From contig NZ_WQNH01000008.1 in the NCBI RefSeq assembly GCF_009812055.1, positions 62,001 through 126,000 on the forward strand: a stretch of DNA of 64,000 bases. Direction: 5' to 3'. Below, one piece after another: positions 34,320-43,772 of this stretch; within the stretch, counting starts at the first letter, position 1, and every line of letters starts with the position of its first letter. The DNA comes from Chelativorans xinjiangensis (GTDB lineage Bacteria; Pseudomonadota; Alphaproteobacteria; Rhizobiales; Rhizobiaceae). The position numbers and the translations under genes were made by a program. The notes below the pieces were generated by a model that made no database searches, was not told where the DNA came from, and saw only the letters and a list, made by a program, of their open reading frames with translations.

Positions 34320-35127
34320 CTTTTTCACGCGGGCGATGGTGGCCGGCATCGGCCTGGCGCTGACGGTGGGACCGCTCGGCTGTTTCGTCGTATGGCGGCG
34401 CATGGCCTATTTCGGCGATACGATGGCTCATTCCGCCCTGCTCGGCGTCGCGCTCGCCTTCCTGTTCCAGATCAACCTGATGGCCGGCGTCTTCATCGTC
34501 GCCACGCTGGCCTCGGTGGCGCTCCTCTTCCTGCAACGGCGGGGCGCTCTGTCGACCGACGCACTGCTCGGCATCCTTTCCCACTCCACGCTGGCGCTGG
34601 GGCTGGTCATGGTCGCTTTCATGAGCTGGATCAGGATCGACCTCATGGGCTTTCTCTTTGGCGATATCCTGGCCGTCTCGCGCTTCGACATCGCCATGAT
34701 CTATGGTGGCGGCGCTCTGGTGCTCGGCGTGCTCGCCTGGCTATGGCGGCCGCTCCTGGCGGCCACCGTCAACACCGAGATCGCCGAGGCCGAGGGCCTG
34801 CGGCCGGAGCGGGCGCGCTTCATCTTCATGCTCCTGATGGCCGCCATCATCGCTATCGCCATGAAGATCGTCGGTATCCTTCTGATCACCTCGCTTCTCA
34901 TCATACCGGCGGCGGCCGGACGCCGCTTCGCCGCCACGCCCGAGGGCATGGCGATCGCCGCCTCGCTGGCCGGCGTATTGGCGGTGGTCGGCGGGCTGTC
35001 GGCTTCGCTCAATTTCGATACGCCGTCGGGACCGTCGATCGTGGTCGCGGCGCTCGTTCTCTTTCTCTTGAGCCTCGTGCGGTTGCCGGAACGGCGCGGC
35101 ACCGGTCAAACGGGTGAGACTTCATGA
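34309..35127 (+). CDS. znuB: Zinc ABC transporter permease
   Basis: 272 aa inner-membrane permease of the ABC-3 family with seven to eight membrane segments. MAYFGDTMAHSALLGVALAF and MKIVGILLITSLLIIPAAAG are characteristic. It starts inside the end of znuC and overlaps zur by 4 bp, so the three are one transcript. Confidence 0.96.
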   Translation: MLDDFFTRAMVAGIGLALTVGPLGCFVVWRRMAYFGDTMAHSALLGVALAFLFQINLMAGVFIVATLASVALLFLQRRGALSTDALLGILSHSTLALGLVMVAFMSWIRIDLMGFLFGDILAVSRFDIAMIYGGGALVLGVLAWLWRPLLAATVNTEIAEAEGLRPERARFIFMLLMAAIIAIAMKIVGILLITSLLIIPAAAGRRFAATPEGMAIAASLAGVLAVVGGLSASLNFDTPSGPSIVVAALVLFLLSLVRLPERRGTGQTGETS

Positions 35128-35531
35128 CTTCCCATCCCGACCTGACGAAGAACCAGACCCTGGTGCTGAAAGCCTTGGACAAGGCCGAAGCGCCGCTCAG
35201 CGCCTACACCATCCTCGACAGGCTGCGCGACGATGGCTTTCGCGCGCCGCTGCAGGTCTACCGCGCGCTCGGAAAATTGCAGGAGTTCGGCCTCGTCCAC
35301 CGGCTGGAGAGCATCAATGCCTTCGTTGCCTGCTGCCAGCCCCACGGACACAGGCACGAGATGACTGCCTTCGCCATCTGCCGGACATGCGGAAAGGTGG
35401 ACGAGTTCTCCGATACGGCAGTGGAGGAGAGGCTGGGTGAGTGGGTGCGCGCCCATCGCTTCAAGCCGGTCAAGACCACTATCGAGATCAGTGGCGATTG
35501 CGCGGATTGCGCCGCGCACGATCCCGGCTGA
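35124..35531 (+). CDS. zur: Zinc uptake regulator, Fur family
   Basis: 135 aa repressor. N-terminal winged helix (LSAYTILDRLRDDGFRAPLQVYRALGKLQ) and C-terminal metal domain with HGHRHEMTAFAICRTCGKVDEF; the structural zinc cysteines are CRTC and CADC near the end. Position in the znuCB operon supports Zur rather than Fur or Mur. Expected to bind the palindrome at 33410 when zinc is plentiful. Confidence 0.94.
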   Translation: MTSHPDLTKNQTLVLKALDKAEAPLSAYTILDRLRDDGFRAPLQVYRALGKLQEFGLVHRLESINAFVACCQPHGHRHEMTAFAICRTCGKVDEFSDTAVEERLGEWVRAHRFKPVKTTIEISGDCADCAAHDPG

Positions 35532-35568
35532 GCAGCGGCCTGAAGGACGCACTTTTCGGGATCATGCT

Positions 35569-36564
35569 CTAATTGACAAGCCCGTTCTGGGAAAGCTGGA
35601 TGCCGGCAGGGCCCAGAATGATGGCGAAGAGGACCGGCAGGAAGAACAGGATCATAGGCACTGTCAGCTTAGGCGGCAGGGCGGCGGCCTTCTTTTCCGC
35701 AGCGTTCATGCGCGCCTCACGGCTCTCTTCGGCGAGCACGCGCAGCGCATGGCCCACCGGCGTGCCATAGCGCTCGGCCTGGATGAGCGCCTGCGAGACA
35801 CTCTTCACTGATTCCAGCCCCGTGCGGGCGGCGAGGTTCTCATAGGCCTGCCGACGTTCCTGCAGGAAGGAGAGCTCGGCATTGGTGAGCACGAATTCCT
35901 CGGCCAATGCCACCGACTGGGCGCCGATCTCCTGGGATACGCGGTGGAAGGCAGCCTCCACCGACATGCCGGACTCCACGCAGATCAGGAGGAGGTCCAG
36001 CGCGTCCGGCCAGGCCATCTGGATGGACTGCTTGCGTTTCGACGCCTTGTTGGAGACGTAGAGCACCGGCGCGTAGAAGCCGGCATAGGCGGCCAGGATG
36101 CACACGAAGACCTTGATGAAAAGCGGCTGCTCGGCGAGCGCGCCCAGCACGAAGACATAGAAGCCGGCAAGCGCCACGCCGACGAAGGGCAACATGAGGC
36201 GGAAGAAAAGGAACTTTGTCAGCGGGTTTTGGCCGCGAAAGCCGGCCGTCCGTAGCTTGGCGAGCGTCGCTTCGTCGGCTAGGGCGCGGCGCAGGTCCAG
36301 GCGGTCGACGATGCTGCGCATGGACGATGCATCGGTCTGGCGCAAGCCGCCACGCCGCTTGGCCTCGGCCTCGGCGGCCAGGCGTGCGCGCTGCCTGGCC
36401 CTCAGTTCCTCGCGCTCCAGCGCGACGGACTTCATGCGCGAGCGCAGATTGTCGCTGCCCACCACCGGCAGCAGCGTGAACACGGTAGCGAACACGGCGA
36501 TGGAGACCAGCAGAGCGATCAGGAAGCTGGGGTCGGTGATCGCGTCGACGACATTGTCCGCCAT
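35569..36564 (-). CDS. tadC: Tad pilus inner-membrane platform protein TadC
   Basis: 331 aa type II secretion F-domain protein. A membrane segment lies near the N-terminus (about residues 14-33), with further helices at about 123-165 and near the C-terminus (LTVPMILFFLPVLFAIILG). The F domain (AWPDALDLLLICVESGMSVEAAF) is typical of TadC. It forms the inner-membrane platform with TadB. Last gene of the cpa/tad operon; ends convergent to zur. Confidence 0.93.
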   Translation of the reverse strand: MADNVVDAITDPSFLIALLVSIAVFATVFTLLPVVGSDNLRSRMKSVALEREELRARQRARLAAEAEAKRRGGLRQTDASSMRSIVDRLDLRRALADEATLAKLRTAGFRGQNPLTKFLFFRLMLPFVGVALAGFYVFVLGALAEQPLFIKVFVCILAAYAGFYAPVLYVSNKASKRKQSIQMAWPDALDLLLICVESGMSVEAAFHRVSQEIGAQSVALAEEFVLTNAELSFLQERRQAYENLAARTGLESVKSVSQALIQAERYGTPVGHALRVLAEESREARMNAAEKKAAALPPKLTVPMILFFLPVLFAIILGPAGIQLSQNGLVN

Positions 36565-36567
36565 CGC

Positions 36568-37581
36568 TTACACCTCGAAATTCATCATCTGACGCATCAC
36601 GAAGATGCCGATGCTCATCCACAGCGCCGAGACGCCGAGGATCAGATGGCCGGTGCTGGTGGTGAACAGCGGCATGATGTAGCCGGGGCTCGTAAGATAG
36701 ACGAGAAAGGCGACGATGATGGGCAGGGCGCCGATGATGACGGCGGAGGCCTTGGCCTCCATGGAAAGCGCCTGCACCTTGGCCTTCATCTTCTTGCGGT
36801 CGCGCAGGACGCGCGAGAGATTGCCCAGCGCCTCCGACAGGTTGCCGCCGGCCTGGCTCTGGATCTGAATAACGATGCCGAAGAAGCCCGCCTCGGGGCA
36901 GGGCATGGTCTCGGTCATGCGCATGGTGGCTTCCGCCATGGGTAGGCCAAGCTGCTGGGATTCGACGATGCGGCGGAACTCGGTGCGCACCGGCTCCTGG
37001 GCCTCGGCGGCGATCATGCGCACCGCGTCGTTGAGCGGCAGGCCCGACTTGACCGCGCGCACGATGACATCGAGCGCGTTGGGAAACTCGGCCAGAAACG
37101 CCTTGACCCGGCGCTTGCGTATGAAGGCGACAATCCACCGGGGCAGGCCGAGGGCACCGACCAGAAGAGCGCCAGGCAGCGCCAGCATCGGCGCGCCGAG
37201 CAGAAAGACAACGAATGTGAGAAGCAGTCCGCTGACAGCAGACAGGAGGTAGAACCGCTCGATGCTCATCGCCAGGCCGGCCTGTCGCAGCCGGGTCTTC
37301 ATGGGTGGCCGGGTGGTGTAACGGTCGCGGTTCTTCTGCTTGTTCTCCAGATCCTTGAGCGAATCCTGGACCGACTTGCGCCGCTTCGCGGCCTCCGCCA
37401 AGCGGTCGCGCGAAACTCTGACCGCGCCGCGATCGGTCTCCGCCTTCTTCACCGATTCCAGTCTGCGACCGGCCTTTTTCTCGTTGGAGATGGCGGTGAA
37501 CATCAGCGCATAGGCGACCGCTCCCGCGCTGAAGGTAGCGAGCACAATGAAGGCCAGGGTAGCGATGTCCAGGCCGAACAT
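36568..37581 (-). CDS. tadB: Tad pilus inner-membrane platform protein TadB
   Basis: 337 aa partner of TadC. N-terminal membrane helix (residues 5-28), a charged linker, then membrane helices and the F domain AEFPNALDVIVRAVKSGLPLNDAV. The start MFGLDIATLAF overlaps the cpaF stop by one base; it gives the family N-terminus. tadC follows after 3 bp. Confidence 0.93.
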   Translation of the reverse strand: MFGLDIATLAFIVLATFSAGAVAYALMFTAISNEKKAGRRLESVKKAETDRGAVRVSRDRLAEAAKRRKSVQDSLKDLENKQKNRDRYTTRPPMKTRLRQAGLAMSIERFYLLSAVSGLLLTFVVFLLGAPMLALPGALLVGALGLPRWIVAFIRKRRVKAFLAEFPNALDVIVRAVKSGLPLNDAVRMIAAEAQEPVRTEFRRIVESQQLGLPMAEATMRMTETMPCPEAGFFGIVIQIQSQAGGNLSEALGNLSRVLRDRKKMKAKVQALSMEAKASAVIIGALPIIVAFLVYLTSPGYIMPLFTTSTGHLILGVSALWMSIGIFVMRQMMNFEV

Positions 37582-39086
37582 CAGCTGGCCGCCTTTTCCA
37601 TGGCTTCCAGGGCGGCGGCCAGGCGCGTCTCTTCGCCGTAATAGCGGGCGCGATCCCAGAAGGCGGGCCGTCCGATGCCGGTGGATATGTGCTGGCCATG
37701 GATACGGCCGGCCGAATCCTCGCCCTTCATGTCGTAAAGAACGAGATCTTGGGTGATGATGACATCGCCTTCCATGCCCACCACTTCCGTGATGTGCGTG
37801 ATGCGGCGTGAGCCATCGCGCAGGCGCGCAGCCTGGATGATGACGTCGACGGAGCCGACAATGATCTCTCGCACCGTCTTTTGCGGCAGGGAAAAGCCCC
37901 CCATCGCCACCATGGACTCCATGCGGTTCAAGCATTCGCGCGGGCTGTTGGCGTGGATGGTGCCCATGGAGCCGTCATGGCCGGTGTTCATCGCCTGCAA
38001 AAGATCGAACACCTCAGGCCCGCGCACCTCACCGACGATGATGCGCTCGGGGCGCATGCGCAGGCAGTTCCTGACGAGGTCGCGCATGGTCACTTCGCCC
38101 TCGCCTTCCAGGTTAGGCGGGCGGGTCTCCAGCCGCACCACGTGCGGCTGCTGCAGTTGCAGCTCGGCCGAATCCTCGCAGGTGATTATGCGCTCGTCGC
38201 GGTCGATATAGTTGGTGAGGCAGTTCAGAAGCGTCGTCTTGCCCGAGCCCGTGCCTCCGGAGATGACGATATTGCAGCGCACGCGGCCCATGATCTTCAG
38301 GACCTCCGCCCCCTCCGGCGAGATGGCGCCGTAGCGGACGAGCTGATCGAGCGTCAGCTTGTCCTTTTTGAACTTGCGGATGGTGAGCGAAGCGCCGTCG
38401 ATGGCCAGTGGCGGGGCGATGACGTTAACACGCGAGCCGTCGGGCAGGCGCGCATCGCAGATGGGGCTCGACTCGTCGACACGCCGGCCAACCTGGCTGA
38501 CGATGCGCTGGCAGATGTTCAAGAGCTGCTGGTTGTCGCGGAAGCGGACGTTGGTCTGTTCGACCTTGCCGTCCACCTCGATATAGACCTTTCTGGCGCC
38601 GTTCACCATGATGTCGGCGATCTCGTCGCGCGCCAGAAGCGGCTCCAGCGGGCCAAAGCCGAGCACATCGTTGCAGATGTCCTCGAGCAGCTCTTCCTGC
38701 TCGGAGATCGACATCGCGAAGTTCTTTATGGCGATGATATCGTTGACGATATCGCGGATTTCTTCGCGCGCGCTGTCGGCATCGAGCTTGGCGAGCTGCG
38801 ACAGGTCGATGGTGTCTATCAGTGCGGAGAAGACCTGGCTTTTCGTGTCGTAGTAGCTTTCGCTGCGCGCCATCGGTGCGCGCGGCGCCGGCGTTGCAGC
38901 AGGCTGCACCGGCCCCGGCGACGGTTTCGCAAGCCCATCGATGCCGGTGGCAAGCACGGCAGACGGCTCCGGGCGCTCCGGCGCAAGCAGCGCGTCGCCA
39001 TCCTCGGCGGGACGGGAGGGCGGAACCGGCGCTACCGGTCCCCTCGATCCGCCGACCGTGCTGTTGGAGCTTCTCTTGCCGAACAT
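37581..39086 (-). CDS. cpaF: Tad pilus assembly ATPase CpaF/TadA
   Basis: 501 aa secretion ATPase of the VirB11/PulE-like CpaF family, driving pilus polymerisation. The first ~75 residues are proline/alanine-rich. Walker A is GGTGSGKTTLLN; the aspartate box RDERIITCEDSAELQL and Walker B region MRPERIIVGEVRGPE follow. Full length, coupled to tadB downstream and 19 bp from cpaE upstream. Confidence 0.96.
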   Translation of the reverse strand: MFGKRSSNSTVGGSRGPVAPVPPSRPAEDGDALLAPERPEPSAVLATGIDGLAKPSPGPVQPAATPAPRAPMARSESYYDTKSQVFSALIDTIDLSQLAKLDADSAREEIRDIVNDIIAIKNFAMSISEQEELLEDICNDVLGFGPLEPLLARDEIADIMVNGARKVYIEVDGKVEQTNVRFRDNQQLLNICQRIVSQVGRRVDESSPICDARLPDGSRVNVIAPPLAIDGASLTIRKFKKDKLTLDQLVRYGAISPEGAEVLKIMGRVRCNIVISGGTGSGKTTLLNCLTNYIDRDERIITCEDSAELQLQQPHVVRLETRPPNLEGEGEVTMRDLVRNCLRMRPERIIVGEVRGPEVFDLLQAMNTGHDGSMGTIHANSPRECLNRMESMVAMGGFSLPQKTVREIIVGSVDVIIQAARLRDGSRRITHITEVVGMEGDVIITQDLVLYDMKGEDSAGRIHGQHISTGIGRPAFWDRARYYGEETRLAAALEAMEKAAS

Positions 39087-39105
39087 GTGCCTTTGCCGTT
39101 TTGCT

Positions 39106-40383
39106 TTACGTCTTCAGGTGCAGGCGGTCGAGCAGTCCGGCAAGGCCGGACTTCTTCTTCACTTTGATCTCGCGCCGGCCAGTGAGGATGTAGGCGATGT
39201 CGTTCATCGTCTGCACGATGGGGTGATTGTGGTCCATTTCACCCAGCATGCGCCCGTTGTTGGCGGCGTTGCCGAAGAGTTGCGGCTCGAACGGAATGAC
39301 GGCCAGCGGCGCAATGCCGAGCGGCTCGGCGAAATCGTCGGCGCTGATCTCCGGCCGCTTCGGCACGTTCGCCTGATTGATGACGAGCTTTGGCGGCCCG
39401 TCGTTAGGGCGCAGCTTGGCTAAAGTGTCGACAAGGTTCTTTGTATTGCGCAGGTTGGCCAGCTCCGGCGTCGCGGTGATGACCACCTCATCGGCGCGCG
39501 CCAGCGTGGTCTGTGACCAGCTCGTCCACAGATGTGGCACGTCGAGAACCACCAGCGGAGCCGTGCGCTGCGCGGTGTCGATAATCTGGGCGAAGGCTTC
39601 GGCGTCGAAATCGTAGGTACGGTCCAGCGTCGAGGGAGCCGCGAGCAGCGACAGGCGCTCGGCACACTGTGCCAGAAGACGGTCGAGATAGACTTCGTCG
39701 ATCCTCTCGGGAGAGAAGACAGCCTCGGCGATCCCCTGCGCCGGATCCTGGTCGAAATTGATGTTGGCCGTGCCGAAGGGCAGATCCAGGTCGGCGACGA
39801 CGACCTCGCCCTCGAACAGCGCCGACATGGTCCAGGCCAGATTGTGCGCCAGCGTGGAGGAGCCGACGCCGCCCTTGGCGCCGACGAAGGCGATCGAACG
39901 GCCGACCGGCTCTGCCTCCGGATCGACGAAGATGCCGGCGATGACACTGACGATGTCGGCCATGGAGATGGGCGCCACGACATATTCGGAGACGCCGGCG
40001 CGGGTGAGCTCGCGGTAGAGCCATACGTCGTTGTAGTGGCCGACGATCACCACCTTGGTGCTCGCGTCGCAAACCTCTGCCAGCTCCGTGAGCGAGGCCA
40101 GGAGGTCCTTGGGTTCGCCTCGCGATTCCAGGATGATCAGGTTGGGCGTGGCCGCTGTCTGGTAGAACTCGACCGCCGTGGAAAGGCCGCCCATATGCAC
40201 CTTGAGATGGGCCTTGGCCATGCGCCGGTCCTCGCCGGCGCGCTCGATCGGGTTCGCCACGGCCTCTGTTTCGCAGAAGGCCTGGATGGAGATGCGCGGC
40301 ACCGGGCGCAGGGACTGCAGCACCGCGTCGGCTTCCGCCGCCGTCGTCTCCGGATGGCTCGTCTCGTAGGCTAGGCTACTCAT
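39106..40383 (-). CDS. cpaE: Pilus localisation protein CpaE/TadZ
   Basis: 425 aa MinD/ParA-like protein with an N-terminal receiver-like domain (about residues 60-150) and a C-terminal ATPase domain starting AFVGAKGGVGSSTLAHNLAW, the deviant Walker A. TadZ/CpaE proteins place the secretion machine at the pole. VVVADLDLPFG is the Walker A' region. Sits between cpaD and cpaF as in Caulobacter and Sinorhizobium. Confidence 0.94.
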   Translation of the reverse strand: MSSLAYETSHPETTAAEADAVLQSLRPVPRISIQAFCETEAVANPIERAGEDRRMAKAHLKVHMGGLSTAVEFYQTAATPNLIILESRGEPKDLLASLTELAEVCDASTKVVIVGHYNDVWLYRELTRAGVSEYVVAPISMADIVSVIAGIFVDPEAEPVGRSIAFVGAKGGVGSSTLAHNLAWTMSALFEGEVVVADLDLPFGTANINFDQDPAQGIAEAVFSPERIDEVYLDRLLAQCAERLSLLAAPSTLDRTYDFDAEAFAQIIDTAQRTAPLVVLDVPHLWTSWSQTTLARADEVVITATPELANLRNTKNLVDTLAKLRPNDGPPKLVINQANVPKRPEISADDFAEPLGIAPLAVIPFEPQLFGNAANNGRMLGEMDHNHPIVQTMNDIAYILTGRREIKVKKKSGLAGLLDRLHLKT

Positions 40384-40407
40384 ATCCGTGTGCCCTCGAT
40401 TAGGCGA

Positions 40408-41094
40408 TTAGTAGTCGATTTCAGATCGCGCCCGGAAATTGTCGTCCACCTCGCGTGCCTTGTAGTCGCCGATGGCCGAATCCCTGTTTTCCGCATCGAT
40501 CGGCGTCATCTTGCGGGGGCCGAGGAAATCGGCCGGATTGGCCACCTGGGCGGCCAGGTTGTTTTGGTAGGAGCAGCCGAAATTGGCGTAGTTTCGGTTC
40601 TCCGTGGTGTCCATCAGATCCTCCGGCCAGCGTCCGCACGGGCCGACGGTGGCCTTTACCACCGGATAGGCGAGGCGGATCGGCGGCGTCTCGCTCGGCC
40701 CGGCCTGGTAAGCCAGGATCTGAACATGCCCCTTCGGCACGCCGTATCTGTGCAGAAGGGCCGCAAAGTCGTTTGAGACGCTTTGCGCGGCGGCGGAATT
40801 GGCCGCGCCTTCTGGGATTAGCATCGTCACCACGGCGCCGCCGCTGTCCTCGTAGCGGTCGAGGAACCCTCCAAGCGCCGCCTTCTGCTGCCACGTCATG
40901 CGGTGGGAGGAGGCGCCGACGGGAAGATCCAGCACCTCGTCCTTTTCCTCGATCACGATGGGGTGCCTGGTGCGGTAGTCGTCCGGCACCGCGCCCACGA
41001 CGACGGAATCGCGCTTGGCACAGCCGGAGAGCACGCCTGCCACGGCGATGACGACCAGCGGCAAAAGCCCCCTCTTCACCCGCAAATCGAACAT
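40408..41094 (-). CDS. cpaD: Pilus assembly lipoprotein CpaD
   Basis: 228 aa outer-membrane-associated lipoprotein. The signal ends in a lipobox VLSGC (C25), followed by DDYRTRHPIVIEEKDEVLDLPVG, typical of CpaD. It helps the secretin CpaC. The C-terminus is charged (DDNFRARSEIDY). 17 bp separate it from cpaC. Confidence 0.92.
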   Translation of the reverse strand: MFDLRVKRGLLPLVVIAVAGVLSGCAKRDSVVVGAVPDDYRTRHPIVIEEKDEVLDLPVGASSHRMTWQQKAALGGFLDRYEDSGGAVVTMLIPEGAANSAAAQSVSNDFAALLHRYGVPKGHVQILAYQAGPSETPPIRLAYPVVKATVGPCGRWPEDLMDTTENRNYANFGCSYQNNLAAQVANPADFLGPRKMTPIDAENRDSAIGDYKAREVDDNFRARSEIDY

Positions 41095-41110
41095 GGCAGC
41101 CGGCCTCCGA

Positions 41111-42670
41111 TCACTTGTAGATGTAGCCGACGACGCCGTGGTAGCGGCCGTCGGGAAGGTTGGTCTTCATCGTCCCGTAGACGCGGTTGACGCGGCCGAG
41201 AAAGATGCCCGCGCCGTCGCTGGGCGGGTTGAAATTGTCATCCGGCTTGGCAAGCGCCATGCGCGCCGTCGGTCGCGCCAGATAGGGCGTCACGATGATG
41301 ACCAGCTCCGTCTCGTTGCGCACGAAATCGCGACTGCGGAAGAGCGTGCCGAGAACAGGCAGCTTGGAGAGGCCAGGCAGGCCGTTGATGGCCTGCCGCA
41401 CGTCATCCTGTACGAGCCCGGCGATCATCATGGAGCCACCGGAAGGAAGCTCGACCGTGGTGTCGGCGAGGCGCTTGCGGATGGAAATCATGGTCATTCC
41501 CGGAAGCCTCCGAGACACCGAACCTTCAAGCGTGGCCGATCCCTGGGTTGTCGGCTCGGAGACCGAGGTCCTCATCTTCAGGCTGATGCGGCCAGGCGAA
41601 AGGACGGTCGGCTGGAATTCGAGACCGATGCCATATTCCAGGCGCTCTATGTCGTAGGTTAGTTGGCCGTCTTGGTTCTCTTCGGAGACGGCGCTCGACC
41701 GTCCCGTCACGATGTTGAATTCCCCGCCTACCCTGAACGTGGCTTTTTCGCCGGAAACCGCCGTAAGTGTCGGCTCCGCAAGCGTCTTCATGACACCCGA
41801 CTGCTCCATGGCATTGAGATATCCGGCGAGTGTCGATCCGGCGAGCGACAAGCCCGACGAAGAAAGGGGCTTGCCGAGCCCGTAGGAGTTTTCGCTGATG
41901 GCGCCCCAGCTTATCCCGTCGACATTGCCGGAGCCGATCATATTCACGCCGAGCTGCTTCATCACCGAGCGGCTGACCTCGGCGACGGTGACCTTCAGCG
42001 TCACCTGATCCTCGCCGACGATCTGCAACATGTTGACGATCTGGCTCTGCTGGCGCCGGCTGTCCGGGTTGTTGATGGTCACGCCGCCCCCGTCCGTCGG
42101 TGCGGCAGCCGTCTGGGAATACTGACCCGTGGTCGCCTCGCCGCCGGTGACGAAGATCTGCGCAAGCTGTGCGGCGCGCGAGGCATCGAGCGGTGTCTCC
42201 ACCGTTCCGGTGAGCACCACATTGTCATTGATGAGCTCGACGGTGATGTCGGAATTGGGGATATAGCGCTTCAGATAGTCTTCAAGGCCGGCGACATCGC
42301 GCTCGACGGCGACGTCGAGGCTGGCGATCTGCTCGCCGCTCGGGCCGAAGACGAAGATGTTCGTCTCTCCTACCTGCTTGCCGAACAGATAGATGCGCCG
42401 CGCCGTGCGGGTAATGGCGTCGGCGACGGCCGGGTTGGCGACAAGGATGTCGTAGGCGTCGCGCGGCAGGTCGACGACCAGGGACTTGTTGAGGCCGAGC
42501 TTGACGCGCTGTGTGGCGCGCGTGCCGTCGATACCGACCGTGGCTTGCGCGGCTGCGGTGGAAACGACCGCGGGCATCGCTGCGGATAACATCGTACAGG
42601 CGAGCGCTGCAAGGACGGCGGACAGCCCGACGCCGCCTTTCGTGGCCCGCCGGTCGATGCTGATAGGCAT
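41111..42670 (-). CDS. cpaC: Tad pilus secretin CpaC
   Basis: 519 aa outer-membrane channel. Long signal region (MPISIDRRATKGGVGLSAVL to STAAAQ), an N-terminal pilus-secretin domain (VKLGLNKSLVVDLPRDAYDI), a BON-like part (LDASRAAQLAQIFVTGG), then the secretin core with GGSMMIAGLVQDDVRQ. The start at 42670 has AGGAG seven bases upstream; an ATG at 42688 overlapping the cpaB stop adds only MSRSES. Confidence 0.94.
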   Translation of the reverse strand: MPISIDRRATKGGVGLSAVLAALACTMLSAAMPAVVSTAAAQATVGIDGTRATQRVKLGLNKSLVVDLPRDAYDILVANPAVADAITRTARRIYLFGKQVGETNIFVFGPSGEQIASLDVAVERDVAGLEDYLKRYIPNSDITVELINDNVVLTGTVETPLDASRAAQLAQIFVTGGEATTGQYSQTAAAPTDGGGVTINNPDSRRQQSQIVNMLQIVGEDQVTLKVTVAEVSRSVMKQLGVNMIGSGNVDGISWGAISENSYGLGKPLSSSGLSLAGSTLAGYLNAMEQSGVMKTLAEPTLTAVSGEKATFRVGGEFNIVTGRSSAVSEENQDGQLTYDIERLEYGIGLEFQPTVLSPGRISLKMRTSVSEPTTQGSATLEGSVSRRLPGMTMISIRKRLADTTVELPSGGSMMIAGLVQDDVRQAINGLPGLSKLPVLGTLFRSRDFVRNETELVIIVTPYLARPTARMALAKPDDNFNPPSDGAGIFLGRVNRVYGTMKTNLPDGRYHGVVGYIYK

Positions 42671-42684
42671 GCTCTCGCTCCTGC

Positions 42685-43494
42685 TCATTTGCGGGTACCT
42701 ACGACGGACACTTCACCCGACTTTATGAGGCGCACGGTGTTGCCCCGGCCCAGCCCGTTGACGAGGTAAAGCCCGTTGTCGCCGATGTCCTCGTTGGCAT
42801 CGGCGACGGAGCGCAATGCGAGGGTAAGGCGGTCCGCCATCTGCTGGGCGACGGTGATGACCTCCGCTTGCTCGGGCGAGAGCTCGAGTGTGGCCGTCTC
42901 GCCGACCTTGACGCGGCGCCCTTCCTCGTCCTCCTGGATGGTTTGGTCGATTGCCAGAACCCGAATATTCTCAAGGATCGTTTCGGTAACGAAACCGCCT
43001 GCAGCCGATGCTTCCTCGGAGCGTCGCGTCATGATGACGTCGACGCGGTCGTTGGGCAGGATGAAGCCGCCGGCCGAGGTGTCGGCGGCGATCTGGGTTG
43101 CCACCGCCCGCTTTCCCGGCGGCAGGATCGCCGCCATGAAGCTCTGGCCTTCGCCGATGAGCCTGCTGCGCCTGACGGGCTCGCCTGCAAAGAGGTTCAG
43201 CCGCGCGACGGAGTTGCGCAGATTCTCCACGGCGTCCGGTTCTTCGGCACGGGTGATGAAATTGTCATTCAAGGCGTCGGTCGGCCAAGCCTGCCAGCGC
43301 ACGGCACTGCCCAGCATCTCGCCCATCGGCACGTCCTGAGCAGTCACCATAACGTCGACGAGATCGATTTGCGGCTCGGGCGCCGTATCGACAACCACCT
43401 GTTGTGTCGGGGCCGTCAGGTTCTTGGCCATATAACCCGCGCCGATGGCCGCGACGACGGCCACCCCCAATATGACGATGCGGGATTTATTCAT
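42685..43494 (-). CDS. cpaB: Pilus assembly protein CpaB
   Basis: 269 aa periplasmic protein with an N-terminal membrane anchor (IVILGVAVVAAIGAGYMAKN) and an SAF/CpaB domain (VMVTAQDVPMGEMLGSAVRW). Further CpaB features are LPPGKRAVATQIAADTSAGG and NDRVDVIMTRR. The start MNKSRIVI follows GGGGCGAGCA. First gene of the operon here: no cpaA prepilin peptidase or flp pilin gene lies upstream. Confidence 0.93.
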   Translation of the reverse strand: MNKSRIVILGVAVVAAIGAGYMAKNLTAPTQQVVVDTAPEPQIDLVDVMVTAQDVPMGEMLGSAVRWQAWPTDALNDNFITRAEEPDAVENLRNSVARLNLFAGEPVRRSRLIGEGQSFMAAILPPGKRAVATQIAADTSAGGFILPNDRVDVIMTRRSEEASAAGGFVTETILENIRVLAIDQTIQEDEEGRRVKVGETATLELSPEQAEVITVAQQMADRLTLALRSVADANEDIGDNGLYLVNGLGRGNTVRLIKSGEVSVVGTRK

Positions 43495-43563
43495 TGCTCG
43501 CCCCATCCACGCGGATAATCCGCTGCCCAGGGGAACAATGGTGTTGGAAACGTCAAATTACGG

Positions 43564-43673
43564 TTAACAGACCTGTTACAAGCGTAATTAACTAAAAGTT
43601 GACGCAAGAGGGAGAGTGCGCTCTCGGCGGGGCAGCTGCACGCCGATCGGTCGAATTTTAACTAATTTTAACC
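43564..43673. promoter_or_regulatory. Cluster of TTAAC motifs upstream of the tad operon (CtrA-like)
   Basis: The 278-bp gap between cpaB and the small plus-strand gene is AT-rich and holds TTAAC at 43564, 43588, 43658 and 43668; the last two form TTAA-N6-TTAA inside the direct repeat TTTTAACTAATTTTAACC (43656-43673). TTAACAGACCTGTTAC at 43564 is close to TTAA-N7-TTAA. CtrA, the alphaproteobacterial cell-cycle regulator, binds TTAA-N7-TTAAC and controls pili in Caulobacter. The spacing is not perfect, so this is a candidate only. Confidence 0.4.
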
Positions 43674-43772
43674 TTAGCCGACGGCATTTCCTGGCTTACC
43701 CTGTTGTTTCGGAACGATTTTCGCCAGCCGGTGTTACCCTCCAGCTGGAAGAAGGATTGCAAGAGGACACGG

